A stretch of 64,000 nt of DNA, from NCBI GenBank assembly GCA_034509735.1, contig JACGWO010000004.1, positions 23,727,395 to 23,791,394 of the forward strand, written 5' to 3'. The notes under the pieces are model-generated. The model worked only from the letters and a program-made list of their open reading frames with translations. It made no database searches and was not told the DNA's origin. Both the position numbers and the translations under genes were made by a program. Positions 1 to 11,797 of this stretch are shown here, piece after piece. The stretch comes from Sesamum alatum. Taxonomy: Eukaryota; Streptophyta; Magnoliopsida; Lamiales; Pedaliaceae. The stretch's first letter is position 1. Every line of letters begins with the position of its first letter.

Positions 1-1054
1 GGGCTCGTGATCATCCTTTTTCCATCCAACACACATAATGACATGATCTAATCACATAATTATAACATACCAATAATTCATGATATCCAATCATAATTAT
101 CCATTATAAAAATAAATAACCAAGTGCGTACCGTGTGAAAATATAGCATAATTGTTTTTAACAATATTTTCTCGTTTTAGGAAATTCCTTCCTCATTATT
201 TCTAAGTAAAATATCCCCGGGATTCCAAATCCAATATATTTTACTCCCCAAAATAATGTCTTGAAAATTTAGGCAAAATTGAACCAAAAAATGAATTTTC
301 AGAATTAATTAAAATTAAAAACTGAAAAATAAAATAAAAATAATACTAGGGTTTAAAACCCTAGCAGCACCGACCGCCGCCACCGACAGCAGCCTGCCAG
401 CGTGCGCGCGAGCGCAGGCGCTGCCTGGTCGGGTGCGCGCGCCTGGTTGGCAGCGGCCTGGTGTTCCGGCAGGCCGTCGCGCGCGCAGGCTCCCCTACGT
501 CGCACGCGCGCTGGCCTGTTGGTCGCCAGCCGCGCACCTGCGCCTGCGCAGTGCGCGCGCAGACGCGCACTAGGTACGCCTGCCGGGCGTGCGCGCGCGC
601 CTGGCGGTGCTGCCTGGTGTCCGTCCACGCGCGGACTCTCTGCCTGCATCCGTGTGCGCGCGCAGACACCCTCGTCTATGTGCGCGCGCGCTTGCGCGTG
701 GCCACCCTGACCGCGCGACCGGGCGCGCAGACTACCTGCACGCTGGCCGTGGCGTGCGCGCGCGGGCTCCCCTGCTCATTTGCGCGCGCGGCAGGCCAGC
801 AGCCAGCCGGCCGCGCACAGGTTTCCCTTGCCTGCGCGCGTCTGCTCTGCTTGCAGCGCATGGCTGCACGCGGCGAGCCTCCGGCTGGTCGTCTGCGGCG
901 TTCCTTCGTTTTTCCGTTCAATTTCCATCCCCGTTTCCCAAGAAAAACAGAAAATACCAAATATGCAAAAATCACACGAATTAAAAGCAATAAAACGACA
1001 TGCTTCAATAATCAAGAAAATCAAAAATTAATTAAAACATGCCAAAACACGTTT
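1..1054 (-). mobile_element. El-1 copia leader (5' untranslated region), distal part
   Basis: Reverse complement of the leader that lies between primer site and gag in El-9. The first bases (gggctcgtgatcatcc) match the El-9 leader near 36484 read backwards. It contains the GC-rich island (about 376-905) and ends at the target site of sLTR-1. The leader resumes at 3294. The gag-pol part would lie to the left of the window. No gene is present. The long open frames in the GC-rich part arise because stop codons are rare there. Confidence 0.8.
376..905 (-). other. GC/CpG-rich hairpin island in El-1 leader
   Basis: About 530 bp of GCGCGC-rich sequence in an otherwise AT-rich leader. Read on the minus strand it contains imperfect stem-loops such as the one around 815-840 (arm GCGCGCAGGC, loop AAGGGAA, second arm with two changes). 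This is the same first hairpin as in El-5 and El-9. Function unknown; see findings. Confidence 0.75.
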
Positions 1055-3293
1055 TGAAAGAATCGGGTACGGCCCGGGAACGCAACGGAAGCGTAAAAAC
1101 GTAAATTTAAGACATAATTTAAACTGGATTCAAAGGGGTGTTTCCTTTGAAGTTCCCGGGCGTTCGGTGTTTGTCAAAGCATAAACAACAAAATAAAACA
1201 TGCTGGACATGTGGCTTAAAAGGAGAAGAAGAAAGTTATAGAAAAATGTAAAAAGGAAACCAACCTTTATTCGTTTATGTAGAACGGGTTCGTGCGTTGT
1301 TCCTTTCTTTTCTTTCTTCGTTCGTCCACTTGAAAGCTCAACGTAGAACTCCTCTGATGCGTTCCACACCACACTATGTATTTATTTCTACTCTATTGCT
1401 AGATAGAAATTAGAAACAAAGAAGAAGAAGCAATTCCAAAGAAAGCACTATCGATTAGTGTACCTTGGAATGTTTTTGTTCAATCTTCTCTAAGAAGTAT
1501 GAACACTAAAAGAGAGAATTTTCAGAGAGTATTTGGCTAAAAAACTCCAGCAAAAAGTGAAGCAAGTTAAGTGGATAGTGTCTAGCAAAGTAGTTTTGTG
1601 TATGTAGAATGTAGTGTTCAAAAACCACCTACATAAGTAACCTCCAAGGCAACTTCCACGTATACACACTTCTAGCACATCCACTACACATGATAGCAAG
1701 AGAAAACCACCCACAAATCAACAAATTTTCGTGCTCATCATGTACATATGTGGAAGAGTTGAAACTCCTCCTTAACTAGCTTCAACTTGCATGAAAAAAT
1801 GGACTTGGACCTTCATGGTTTTTGGACTTGTATTTAATCAAATTAAATAAAGTCCAAACATGTATCCATTGGGCATTAATTAATCTAATTAATTTCAATC
1901 CAATTGAATCCCAATTATTTATTTAATCCAATTAAATAAACATAAGTCCAAATTAATAATAATTGATCCAATCAACTATTCTAGCCAAAACCCAATAAAT
2001 TAATCCAATTAATTTAAAGGTCCTTAGTCCAAAAATTAACTAATCCATTTAATTAATTCTTGGACCATCCATCAAATGGATTTCTCAATAAATGATCCAA
2101 TCATTTATTTTCTCTCTTGAATAAATTTAATCCGATTAAATTTATTCGCTTCTTCTAGAATTAATTCCAAATTAACTCCGCCAAATCCAAAGTGATTTGT
2201 GTGTGACTCATTAGGTTCACTCTCAGCTAGACTTGGGCTTGTGTCCAACACAATTGATCAATTAAATCCAATTTAATTAATTATTTTTCCGATTAACCAT
2301 TAATCAGAAAAACGCCCGTCACCATGGGTGGCCGTCTAGCAACGGTCCATGGCACTAGAGACTAGGAATGTTGGCGTGAACATTTAGGCTCCTGAGTCCC
2401 ATACGAGTACGGTCCTTCCATCATCCGTCTCCCGGTCTAAGTCTAGGGTATGGAATTGGGTGTCGGTTCCCATCCTGGACTAGACAACTATGCTCAGCAA
2501 CTCGAGGCACGTTTACTCTATCGATCGACGTAGGAAACCATTCCCTACTCGACCAATCGCTGTGGCCACAGACTTATAAGAGTTTAAACTGTCTCAGAGC
2601 GCATAGGAGACTCGACTGTCATATACTAACAGGTGACGGATCCTATCTTGGAATCCACCGTCCTCAATACATATTCCGACTGCATTGTATAAGGCTTATG
2701 ATGAACGTATCCCAGATACTGACATCTCTTGCCAGATGCTAGATACAGCCATCATATGCATGTGACTGCCATGATTCCTCAAGTCCGAGGACTAATCTCG
2801 TACTATCGGAGCCAGGAATGTCAGTCATACCGACCAAGCCTCCAAGGCTTCCATATGACGATTCCCACGAGTCAGTTCAGTCAGTTGACATCCTTGTCAA
2901 CTAACCCACTAATATTGCATAGACGTCCAACGTCTGTCGCCGATGAAACACGGCACTCATCTAATTAATGCAATCATTAGTGCAAGTCTGTACAGGACTC
3001 TTGATGCCCTGTCTCAAGGTCCTCAACTTGGAACGTTTCAGACCTAACCCTTAGAAGTTAGTTTCATAGCTGCCATCCAATGCGCAGCCCAACTACATGG
3101 GTTGTTCGTTTGGCCTGTGGGCTTTGTTGTGATGTTAAATGGAATAAACATAAATAGCGAGCCCAACAAATGGAACTGCCAAACATGAATACTCACTTTA
3201 TTCATATAAGAATATTACAATTACAATGACATTGTCAGAAATAGATTACATCAAGACCAATCTAATTGGCTTTCCGGTCACCCTATTCTAACA
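1055..3293 (-). repeat. sLTR-1: solo LTR (2.24-kb type)
   Basis: Starts tgaaag and ends ctattctaaca, which on the minus strand is TGTTAGAATAG...CTTTCA. It is flanked by the 5-bp direct repeat CGTTT (1050-1054 and 3294-3298). No internal region or primer site lies between the flanks, so it is a solo LTR left by LTR-LTR recombination. It is inserted in the leader of El-1. LTR sequence is of the longer class, like that of El-12. Confidence 0.9.
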
Positions 3294-3358
3294 CGTTTCA
3301 TGCTTTAAAACACACATAAAACCCTAGGCCTATACACCGAACCGGGCTCTGATACCAC
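3294..3358 (-). other. El-1 leader start with tRNA-iMet primer binding site
   Basis: Resumes the El-1 leader after sLTR-1 (first five bases are the target duplication). The minus-strand primer site TGGTATCAGAGCCC occupies 3344-3357 and is one base from the LTR end, complementary to the 3' end of initiator tRNA-Met as in most plant copia elements. Confidence 0.9.
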
Positions 3359-5208
3359 TGAAAGATTGTGGATCGTCCCGGGAAAATAGCGCGAATGCGG
3401 AAGCGCGGTATAATGCTTTAATAGAAATTAAAGAACACGCTCAAGGGGTGTGCCCTTGAGATTCCCGGGTGTTCGGTGTATCTCATGACATAAACAACAT
3501 AAGGCCATAGGATTGAAAAATAAAGAGGGATGAAAATCTTAAAACGAGACCTACCCGTTATCGTTTTCGTCTTCAACGGCTACTCGCGTTGTTCCCATTT
3601 TTGCACCAAGACCTCGTTCTTGAGATCCTCCAAATCGTGACACACGATCCACCCACGTATTCTTGCACGTCGTGCTAGCAACGAACAAGTATTAATTTGG
3701 AGAGGATAGATCAACCACGCGTTATGAATTAACGGGATCGATCTTGGTGAGAGAGAGAGAAGGGCGGACAAGAGAGGAGAGGAGAGAGTGTGTGTTGTGT
3801 GTGTGTTTTCAAGAATCAACATCCTCCAATTGTAGGGAGGCTAGGGGCTTATATAGAGGAGGAGTTTAATCATTTTCAAACTCCAACTCTAAGAACTCTA
3901 TTTTGACTAGGATTTTGACCTAGTCAAAGTCCTAGTCAAAGTAGCATTTGACCAAGTCAAATCAATCCTAGCCATCCATCTCTCCTTTCCATCTCAACCG
4001 TTGATTTAATTTAATGGAATATTTAAAACCTATTTAAATATTCCAAGAGGCCAAATAATATAAATATTTATTTTAAGCCCATTAAATAAATTCCCTTAAT
4101 AAATCTAATTTATTAATATAATTCCTTTTATCAAATAGAAAGAATTAATTCTCTAAGAAAATAAAGGACCCGATTAAATCCAATTTAATCATTCCTACTC
4201 TCCAATATTTAATTCTAAATTAAATACTAAATGTGTGTGTGGATAGTGTGTGACTCTTTAGGTTCACCTTTCAGCTAGACTTGGTCGGATTCCTAGAATC
4301 CGTCCGTTACCATGGGTGGCCATCTAGCAACGGTCCATGGCACTAGAGACTAGGTGAAATATTTGGGGATGAACATTTGGGTTCTAACAGTACACTTGTC
4401 CTTCTGTCTACGGTCTCACCACTTAGGGTCTAGGGCACGGAAAATGCAGGTACCCATTTTGGACCTAAGTGTCGGTCTGTCCTTACTAAACGCCGCAAGG
4501 GAATCCTTCCCTTCTGTTCAGTTACTGTGGCCACAAATTTTAGGGACAAGACACAGAGCATACGTGAGACTCAACTGTCAATGCCTTTTGACAGGAGACA
4601 GATCTTTTCTTGGAAACTACTGTCACTCTGTATACCAGAGCTGCACTAGACATGGCTTATGACTACTCAAGTGCTTCTTGGCAATCTCTCACCATATCTA
4701 AGATACAGACTTGACATACAAGTAAACTCAGCAGTTCCTCAAGTCAAAGGACTTGACCTGTACCGTTGGAACCGGGAACACACGTCATACCTTGCTGGCC
4801 ATACTCAAGGTCCTCCGTAAGACGGTTCCCGTGAGTCACCTCAGTAAGCTGCTTCCTAGCAGGCTAACCCACTAACACTGCTTAGACGATCTTCGTCACC
4901 CGTCGATGAAACACGACAGCAAATGCTTAGTGCAAGTCTCAAAGGGAATCTCGATATCCATTTTTGAGATTCCTTGACTTGGAGATTTCCGGACTGATTC
5001 GGCAAGACTGATTTCATGGACCTACCTCCAAGGGTAGTCCTAGTCCCCGAAATAGATTCTCAATCCGTGGGTTTTGTTTGCGTAGCGAACAGATATGTAA
5101 AAAGCAAGTAGAAGTGAACGCAAACAAAGTAATGCCATATGAATTTCACTTCTTTATTCATCAATAATTTATCAAAACACACTGAAATTGTCTAGACATA
5201 TGTTACAA
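3359..5208 (-). repeat. El-1 5' LTR, truncated at its outer end
   Basis: Matches the 2.0-kb LTR class of El-9. It begins (minus-strand 3' end) tgaaagattgtggatcgtcccggg. The outer end should finish with about 50 more bases to TCTAACA, but at about 5208 the sequence switches to a leader sequence (El-2) through the shared bases TTACAA. It contains a (GA)n/(GT)n stretch near 3750-3810, which is the R/U5 microsatellite of this LTR class. Confidence 0.85.
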
Positions 5209-6675
5209 ATTTTAATAACCCATTACATGCAATGGGCCTTGTAAGTCCTCTTTATGTTCTTGGGCTCTCCATCGTGGGCCTACACCGGGCTTCTTCTCCA
5301 TGGATCCTCCGTGGGCCATCTGATGGGCCCCCAACACCTTGGGCTTGTCTTCTCTTGCAGCTTTTATTTACAAAAAGAAATAAAACCTCACCACTAATTC
5401 TACTCTCATTACATCATAAAATAAGAAACCCCAATTAAACATTTGGGGGGAGTACATTAGGAGGGAGAGAGAAAGCCTTATTATTCCAAGGCAACTAGAA
5501 GAGAGACAAAGAGGAAAATAAAGAGGCACACAGGCCACAACCCAACAAATAAATGTAAATAAACCATACATGCTGTCTAGGGGCTTTGTGATCATCCTTT
5601 GTCAAATCAATTAACACAAATAGCACAAATACATATCCCACGTAAAATATGCTATACCAACATCCATGATAATCCATGCCATAAAATAAATGCAGAAACT
5701 ACATGTAAAATATTCACAACAAACATTGGATAATAGTGCAACCTATGCACAACGACTTTTGTTGGAAAAACCTTTTCCACAATTAACAAGGCAATATTAA
5801 TTCTATGAAATATAAAATCTCAACCAAAATTAAAATGCCCCAAGTTAATTAATTCAGAAAAATTCCAAGAATTATACAGAAAAATCAAATTTTCTGAAAA
5901 CACAAAAAACCAACAATTCAAGAATATGCTCATATATTCAAGAATGCCAAAATCCAACATTTGTGCAATATTAATACATGTTAAGATCTACTCATGCTCA
6001 AACCATAAAATAACCATGATGTCCAACATCATAAAATGCAGAAATTATTGTGAAATTTCACATATGAATTTTGATCATTGGTGCAACCATTGCAAATATT
6101 AAATCTTGTTAGGAAACCCTTTCCTCCTCAACCAAGCAATATTTATTTTAGGAAATTCCAAATCTCAAAAAATAAATATTCTAAGTCAACAGGTTAAGAA
6201 TAATGCAGAAAATATCATAAAAATAATTCAGTAAAAACAGTTTTGAAAAACGAGCCAAAAAGGGAGAGAAACGGAAAACGGCACAGCCGGCCGGCCAGGC
6301 GCGCGCGCGCATGCGCGCCCAGCGCAGACGGCCGTGCCTGGGCGCGCTGGCCGGGCGCGCGCAGGCCCCTGCCTGCACGCGTGCCCGGTCCCGCCCCTGT
6401 GCGCGCGGGCAGCGTGCTGCTGCTGCCGGTTCGCCGTTTTTCACTCCTTTTCAACTTTTCATGCAATTTTTCTGAACCAAAAGATAAATTCAACCCTTGA
6501 ACATGTATTAACACATTCAAGAAAACCAAGATCCAAAATCCCATGCAAAATTAAACGCCAATAAATATCTACGATAAACATGCTATAAACATAAAGTAAA
6601 ACACGTTTATCATGCTTAAACGCACATAGCACATAGAATTCTAGGCCTATACACCGAACCGGGCTCTGATACCAC
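5209..6675 (-). mobile_element. El-2 copia leader with primer binding site
   Basis: Minus-strand leader from its gag-proximal half (the ccattacatgcaatgggcc segment, also seen reversed at 26355-26385) to the primer site TGGTATCAGAGCCC at 6661-6674. Only the leader and 5' LTR remain. The coding region is lost at the left through the junction with El-1. Confidence 0.85.
6281..6432 (-). other. Short GC-rich hairpin island in El-2 leader
   Basis: About 150 bp of GCGCGC/CCGGCC sequence at the same leader position as the 500-600 bp islands of El-5 and El-9, so this copy is a shortened version. No coding function supported. Confidence 0.7.
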
Positions 6676-8916
6676 TGAAAGAATGTGTGGATCGGCCCGG
6701 GAGATAAGCGCGTATAGCGGAAGCGCGAAAGAGTGCGTAATTAAAATTACAAAGCATAATTAAAAGGAATTTATATAATGCAAAACATACATAAACAAAT
6801 CAAGGGGTGTGCCCTTGATTCTCCCGGGCGTTCGGTGTATCTCATGTTCAATAAAACACAACATGAAGGCCATAGAATTGAAACCGAAAAAACGAAATTA
6901 AAGAACCTACCCGGTTGTAGTTTTGTCTTCGTTTCGGCTACATGCATTGTTCCCCGTTTTGCACCAAGATCTCAAAGAAGAGACCCTCTAAATCATCTCA
7001 CTCGCTCCACCGGAAAGCAAACAACCCTTGTGCTAGCAAGAAATTATTTTGGGGAGAAGAGACATCGATGCACGCTATGAATTAACGCAATCAATGTCTC
7101 TTATGTTCTTAACTTGAATAAAATCAAGAAGAACAAAGTAGAATTCTTGGAGAGAAGAAAGAGGGATGGACGAAATCTTGAGAGAGATGAGAGATGTGAG
7201 TTGTAGAGAATAGTAGGTGTGAGTGTGTGTTTTTTGAGTACTTATAGAAGATGGAATTTCCTATTCCTTCTCAAACTCTTCAAAAGAGACACACTTTGAC
7301 TAGGATTTTGAACTAGTCAAATCCTAGTCAAATTAGGCTTTGATTAAGTCAAATTAATCATAGCCCTTGATCTCATCATTCTCTAGATTAAATCTTGTCC
7401 ATCCATTTTGATGGGCTTTATGGAATGGGCCTATTTAATTCTAAATTAAATATTCCCATGGACTTTATATTAAATCATATTTAATATACTAAGCCCATTA
7501 ATTAATTAATGGAAAGGACTTATTTAATTCTAAATTAAATAGTCCCATGGACTTTATATTAAATTCTATTTAATATACCAAGCCCATTAATTAATTCCAT
7601 AGAATGGGATTATTTAATTCTAAATTAAATAGTCCCATGGACTTTATATTAAATCCTATTTAATATACCTAGCCCACTAATTAATTAATTCACCCTTTTA
7701 ATCTAATTAAAAGGAAAGCCCATGCTCTATAAAATTCATAAATCTAATTTATGAACTCAAGCCCGATTATTCCAAAGAATTCATCGAGGCTTGCATCTCC
7801 AAGAAGTATAATTTAATTCCATTAAATTAAACCTTCTCCCGGAATTAATTCTAAATTAATTCCCTTTCATTTGGTGTAGCGGGTGTGACTCTTTAGGTTC
7901 ACCTTTCAGCTAGACTTGGACCTACTTCTTGTTATTTCATAACCAAAGTAGTCCATTACCATGGGTGGCCATCTAGCAACGGTCCATGGCACTAGAGACT
8001 AGGTGAATTTATGGTGTGAACATTTAGGCTCTGAGTTATACGCAGGTGCGGTCCTACCGACGCTCGATACGTACGGGTACGGTCCTACTGTCGCCTGTCT
8101 CCCGGCCTTTAGTCTAGGGGTCGGTTCCCATCCTTGACTAGGCAACTATGCATAATGCTCGAGATGGGTTTAACTCGACGTAGGAAATCCTTTCCCACTA
8201 CATCAAGTGCTATGGCCATAGACTTTGTGAGTCTAAACCATCTCCGAGTGCATAGGAGATCTTGCTGTCATATCCTTTGACAGGGGGGCAGATCCTATCT
8301 TGGAATTCACCGTTCTTACATACTCCGACTGCACTGGACGAGGCTTATGATGACCATGTGATATAATCGGTCAAATTTTACCAGATCCAAGATACAACCT
8401 TAGTATGTAGGGGACTGCCGTGATCCTCAAGTCCGAGGACTAATCCCGTACTATCGGAACCGGGAATACGAGTTATACCGACCAAGCTCGAGTAGCTTCC
8501 ATATGACGATTCCCGCGAGTCACCTCAGTCGGCCGCTCCCCAGCAGGCCGACCCACTAACACTGCTTAGACGATCGTCGTCACCCGTCGATGAAACACGA
8601 CAACAGATGCTTAGTGCAAGTCTCAAATGGATTCTCGATGCCCTTTCTCGAGATTCCTTTGACTTGGAGTATTTCAGACTGATTCGGCGAAACTGATTTC
8701 ATGAACCTACCTCCAAGCGTAGTTCCAATTTTCCGAAATGTTATTTCAGTCTGTGGGCGTTTGTTGTGACATCGTAACGATGCAAGCAGTAAGTACAACA
8801 AACTCATGCCTATGAATCCTTACTACATTCATTAACATAATATTACTTGTTCACAGATTGACGAATGGTTCTCAGAACAGCCAATACCATTGACTTTCTG
8901 GTCACCTATTCTAACA
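6676..8916 (-). repeat. El-2 5' LTR (2.24-kb type)
   Basis: Begins tgaaagaatgtgtggatcggcccggg next to the primer site and ends cacctattctaaca, so it is full length (2241 bp). Near-copy of the partial plus-strand LTR at 30362-32266, sharing a region with three AT-rich segments (ttaattctaaattaaat...cccatggacttt) at about 7430-7680. It is inserted into an older LTR whose remainder is 8917-9720. Confidence 0.9.
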
Positions 8917-9720
8917 AATAGAAGCCCAATAATTTATTTAATTCAATTAAATAAACATAAGTCCAAATTATGAATAATAGATCTAATCAATTATTCTAGC
9001 CAAAAACCGATATATTAATCCAATTAATTTCAAGGTTCTTAGTCCAGAATTAACTAATCCACTTAGTTATTCTTGGACCATCCATCAAATGAGTTTCCCA
9101 ATAAATGATCCAATAATTTATTTTCTTTCTTGAATTAATTTTATCCAATTAAATTAATTCGCTTCTTCTAGAAATACTTCCAAATTAATTCCACCAAATC
9201 CATAGTGCTTTATGTGTGACTCATTAGGGTCAACCTCAGCTAGATTCGGAAATTCCAGTCATGCCGACAAAGCCTCCAAGGCTTCCATATGATGCTTCCC
9301 ACGAGTCAGCTCATTCAGCTGACACCTTTGTCAACTAACCCACTAATATTGCATAGACGTTCAACGTCTGTTGCCGACGAAACACGACACTAATCCAATA
9401 AATTTTATCCTTAGTGCAAGTCTCTATAGGACCCTCGATACCCTGTCTCAAGGTCATTGACTTGGAATGTTTCAGACCCAACCCGTAGAAGTTGATTTCA
9501 TAACTGTCATCCAATGTGCAGCTACGTAGGTTGTACGTTTGGTCTGTGGGCTTTGTCGTGACGTTAATAGAATAAACATAAATAGTAAACACAACAAATG
9601 GAATTACCAAACATGAATACTAACTTTATTCATACAACAATATTACAGTTACAATGAAATTGTCAAAAATAGATTACATCAAGGCCAATCTAATTGGTTT
9701 TTCAGTCACCTATTCTAACA
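8917..9720 (-). repeat. Old LTR fragment (sLTR-1 class) with internal deletion
   Basis: Matches sLTR-1 from about 1905 to its outer end and finishes cacctattctaaca at 9720. About 560 bp equivalent to 2240-2810 of sLTR-1 is missing at about 9242. The rest of the LTR was separated by El-2. It marks the left edge of the non-copia island. Confidence 0.8.
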
Positions 9721-11797
9721 CCATAACCAGGAGGTTACCATCAAGTCAGCACGCCTCCGTTTCTCAAATATTTTAGATCTAGCTGTCGGCTTAGAATGGA
9801 ACTATTGGTGAACCCTAGCTTAATCTTAGTTCCTAGTGATACGTATATAGCTCTCTTCGTACAAAGAAATTAGATCCATCCAGTGGCGTGCTTGCCAAAG
9901 TAAAACCACGGTGCTCCAAAGGATGCAAATGAAGCACATCCTTCTCGTACTGACAATCGTCTATTCAGTGCTTGTGTTTGTACTTTCCGCCATTATTGTA
10001 GCAAAAGCACAATAACACTCCAATGACAACGTTCGAATTACCAAACCGAATCGAGTATACAAAAACCTTTAATAAGAAGGCTCTAATATCATGTTGAAGT
10101 GTAAAATGAAAAAGCTGAAAACGTAGAAAGAATGAGCCATTTTCATGTTGAAGCTCTAAAAAATGATTTTGTTGAACGAGAATCTAGAGGGAAACCTCCT
10201 TTAGATACAAAAATGTCCACCAACTTCATCGTCAACTAACTCTGACAAAATTGAGGCTGAGTTGGTCCAATACACAAATAAATAATTGACATAGCATGAC
10301 ATGTCAGTAACATATGTGTAACCATGGAAGCAAGGCAGCTAAAACACGACTTCTTCATTTGTGTTCAACTTTGTCCAGAATTCCAAACTGAATAGATGCA
10401 GCAACATGTGTTGCGTTGGTCATGGTGGCGCCAAAGGTTGCAGTAGCACCTGAATATTCAACACTGAGTTATCATAAATTTTTTTTTGGATTCTCGACGA
10501 CATAGGTGTTATGCCATATTTGAATGTGCATGCATGTTGGCTCAGCAATGATGTAGTTGTCCTTATACCCATCATAAAGTTTATAATTAATTCTTTTAAA
10601 AAAATAATTTATTAGTTTTGTTAATTATTTTATATTAAATGCGGTTAAAATTAATTTTTAGAATGCCATGTAATTATATTACATTAAAAATACAAAATAT
10701 TAAAAAAAGTAATTAATATTAGTAAATTAAAGAAAAACAATTTATTTTATGATATTTCATTTGAAAAACTAAAAAAAATCAAAAATCTAATATGGTGGCC
10801 TCTTGATCGTCATCATGAGGTAGGGCATCGGGATCCACGGCCGGCTGTGTCATATAACGCTACAAGGTCAGGGTTTGGACTATGGCCTATTGGTGGGGGA
10901 TTAACCAGCACCATGTTGTTTTTATTTGTGGAATGTTTTATTTTGTTTTACTTTATGGAGATAGAGAGAGAAGAACAAAGATAAATAAGTATATGTTGAA
11001 AATAGTGTGTATGTTTAGATTTAGTTTGGAGATAACTTAAAATTGTGTAAAATAGGTGTTGTATGTTTGCTTTTGTATCTTGAGAGACAAAATTCATTGT
11101 TCATTGTCAAATCATGCCTCTTATATATGTATTTATCTAGGTGTATATATACATATGTATAATTTTTGGTTTTAGGTGGATCGAAACAATTCGGGAGTGT
11201 TTGGCTTGGATTTGGGAATGGGCCAAATTAGCAAGAAAACACAAAGATAAGGTGTTTGTGGTCGAGCCCAAACATTAGGCATGTTTCGGCTCATCTCGGA
11301 GATTGACCAAAAATAAAAACAAACATAATTTAGATTTTGCGTAGGTTGTACTGCTGATGTCCCCAGCTGGCCGACAAATGTGGATGGGTCTCCAAGCCTA
11401 TCCCAAAAATCCACCCCTTCTTCCAGTCCTCTATTTTATTATTTTATTTTATAAATTTTTTATTATTATTATAATATATCAATTTCATTGAGATAATTCA
11501 ATCACCACCAAGTGCGCCCTACTAGTATCTGAAAAAGAAATGATAGAATTCCTTTAAAGGATTGCGTATGACAAATATTGAAACCATACTCTCCAATCGT
11601 ATCACGGCTATCTTTTTTGCAGCTTTTGTTGTTCCTGAAAATATGTGGTATGGTTCATTACGGTGTATACTTGAGATAAACCAAGCAATTTGAATAAGTA
11701 GTTTCACAATTGATCAAAGATATCTAACATCACGTTTCAAACTTAAACCCTTTAAGGTCCAACAGTTATTATAGCCTCACACTCTTCATTTTCAAGT
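9721..11797. other. AT-rich non-copia sequence, no supported gene
   Basis: Mostly AT-rich DNA (for example 10560-10790) with scattered unique sequence. Small open frames on the minus strand (11172-11414, 11522-11707) show no motif I recognise. Only a possible decayed retroelement primer site (10079-10092) stands out. Probably old transposon debris and intergenic DNA next to the peptide locus; its 3' flank is 11522-11797. Confidence 0.5.
10079..10092 (-). other. Possible decayed tRNA-iMet primer binding site of an old LTR element
   Basis: The minus strand reads TGATATTAGAGCC, two transitions away from TGGTATCAGAGCC, and the next base pair outward begins TG. No matching LTR pair was found, so this may be chance. 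Confidence 0.25.

Noticed and set aside
361..1057. Several overlapping open frames on both strands with Ala/Arg-rich proteins
   Set aside because: They lie in the GC-rich leader island, where stop codons are rare. Frames are not conserved between copies and run on both strands at once.
3359..5208. Considered as a solo LTR
   Set aside because: It is preceded (minus sense) by a primer site and leader, so it is a 5' LTR with a truncated outer end.
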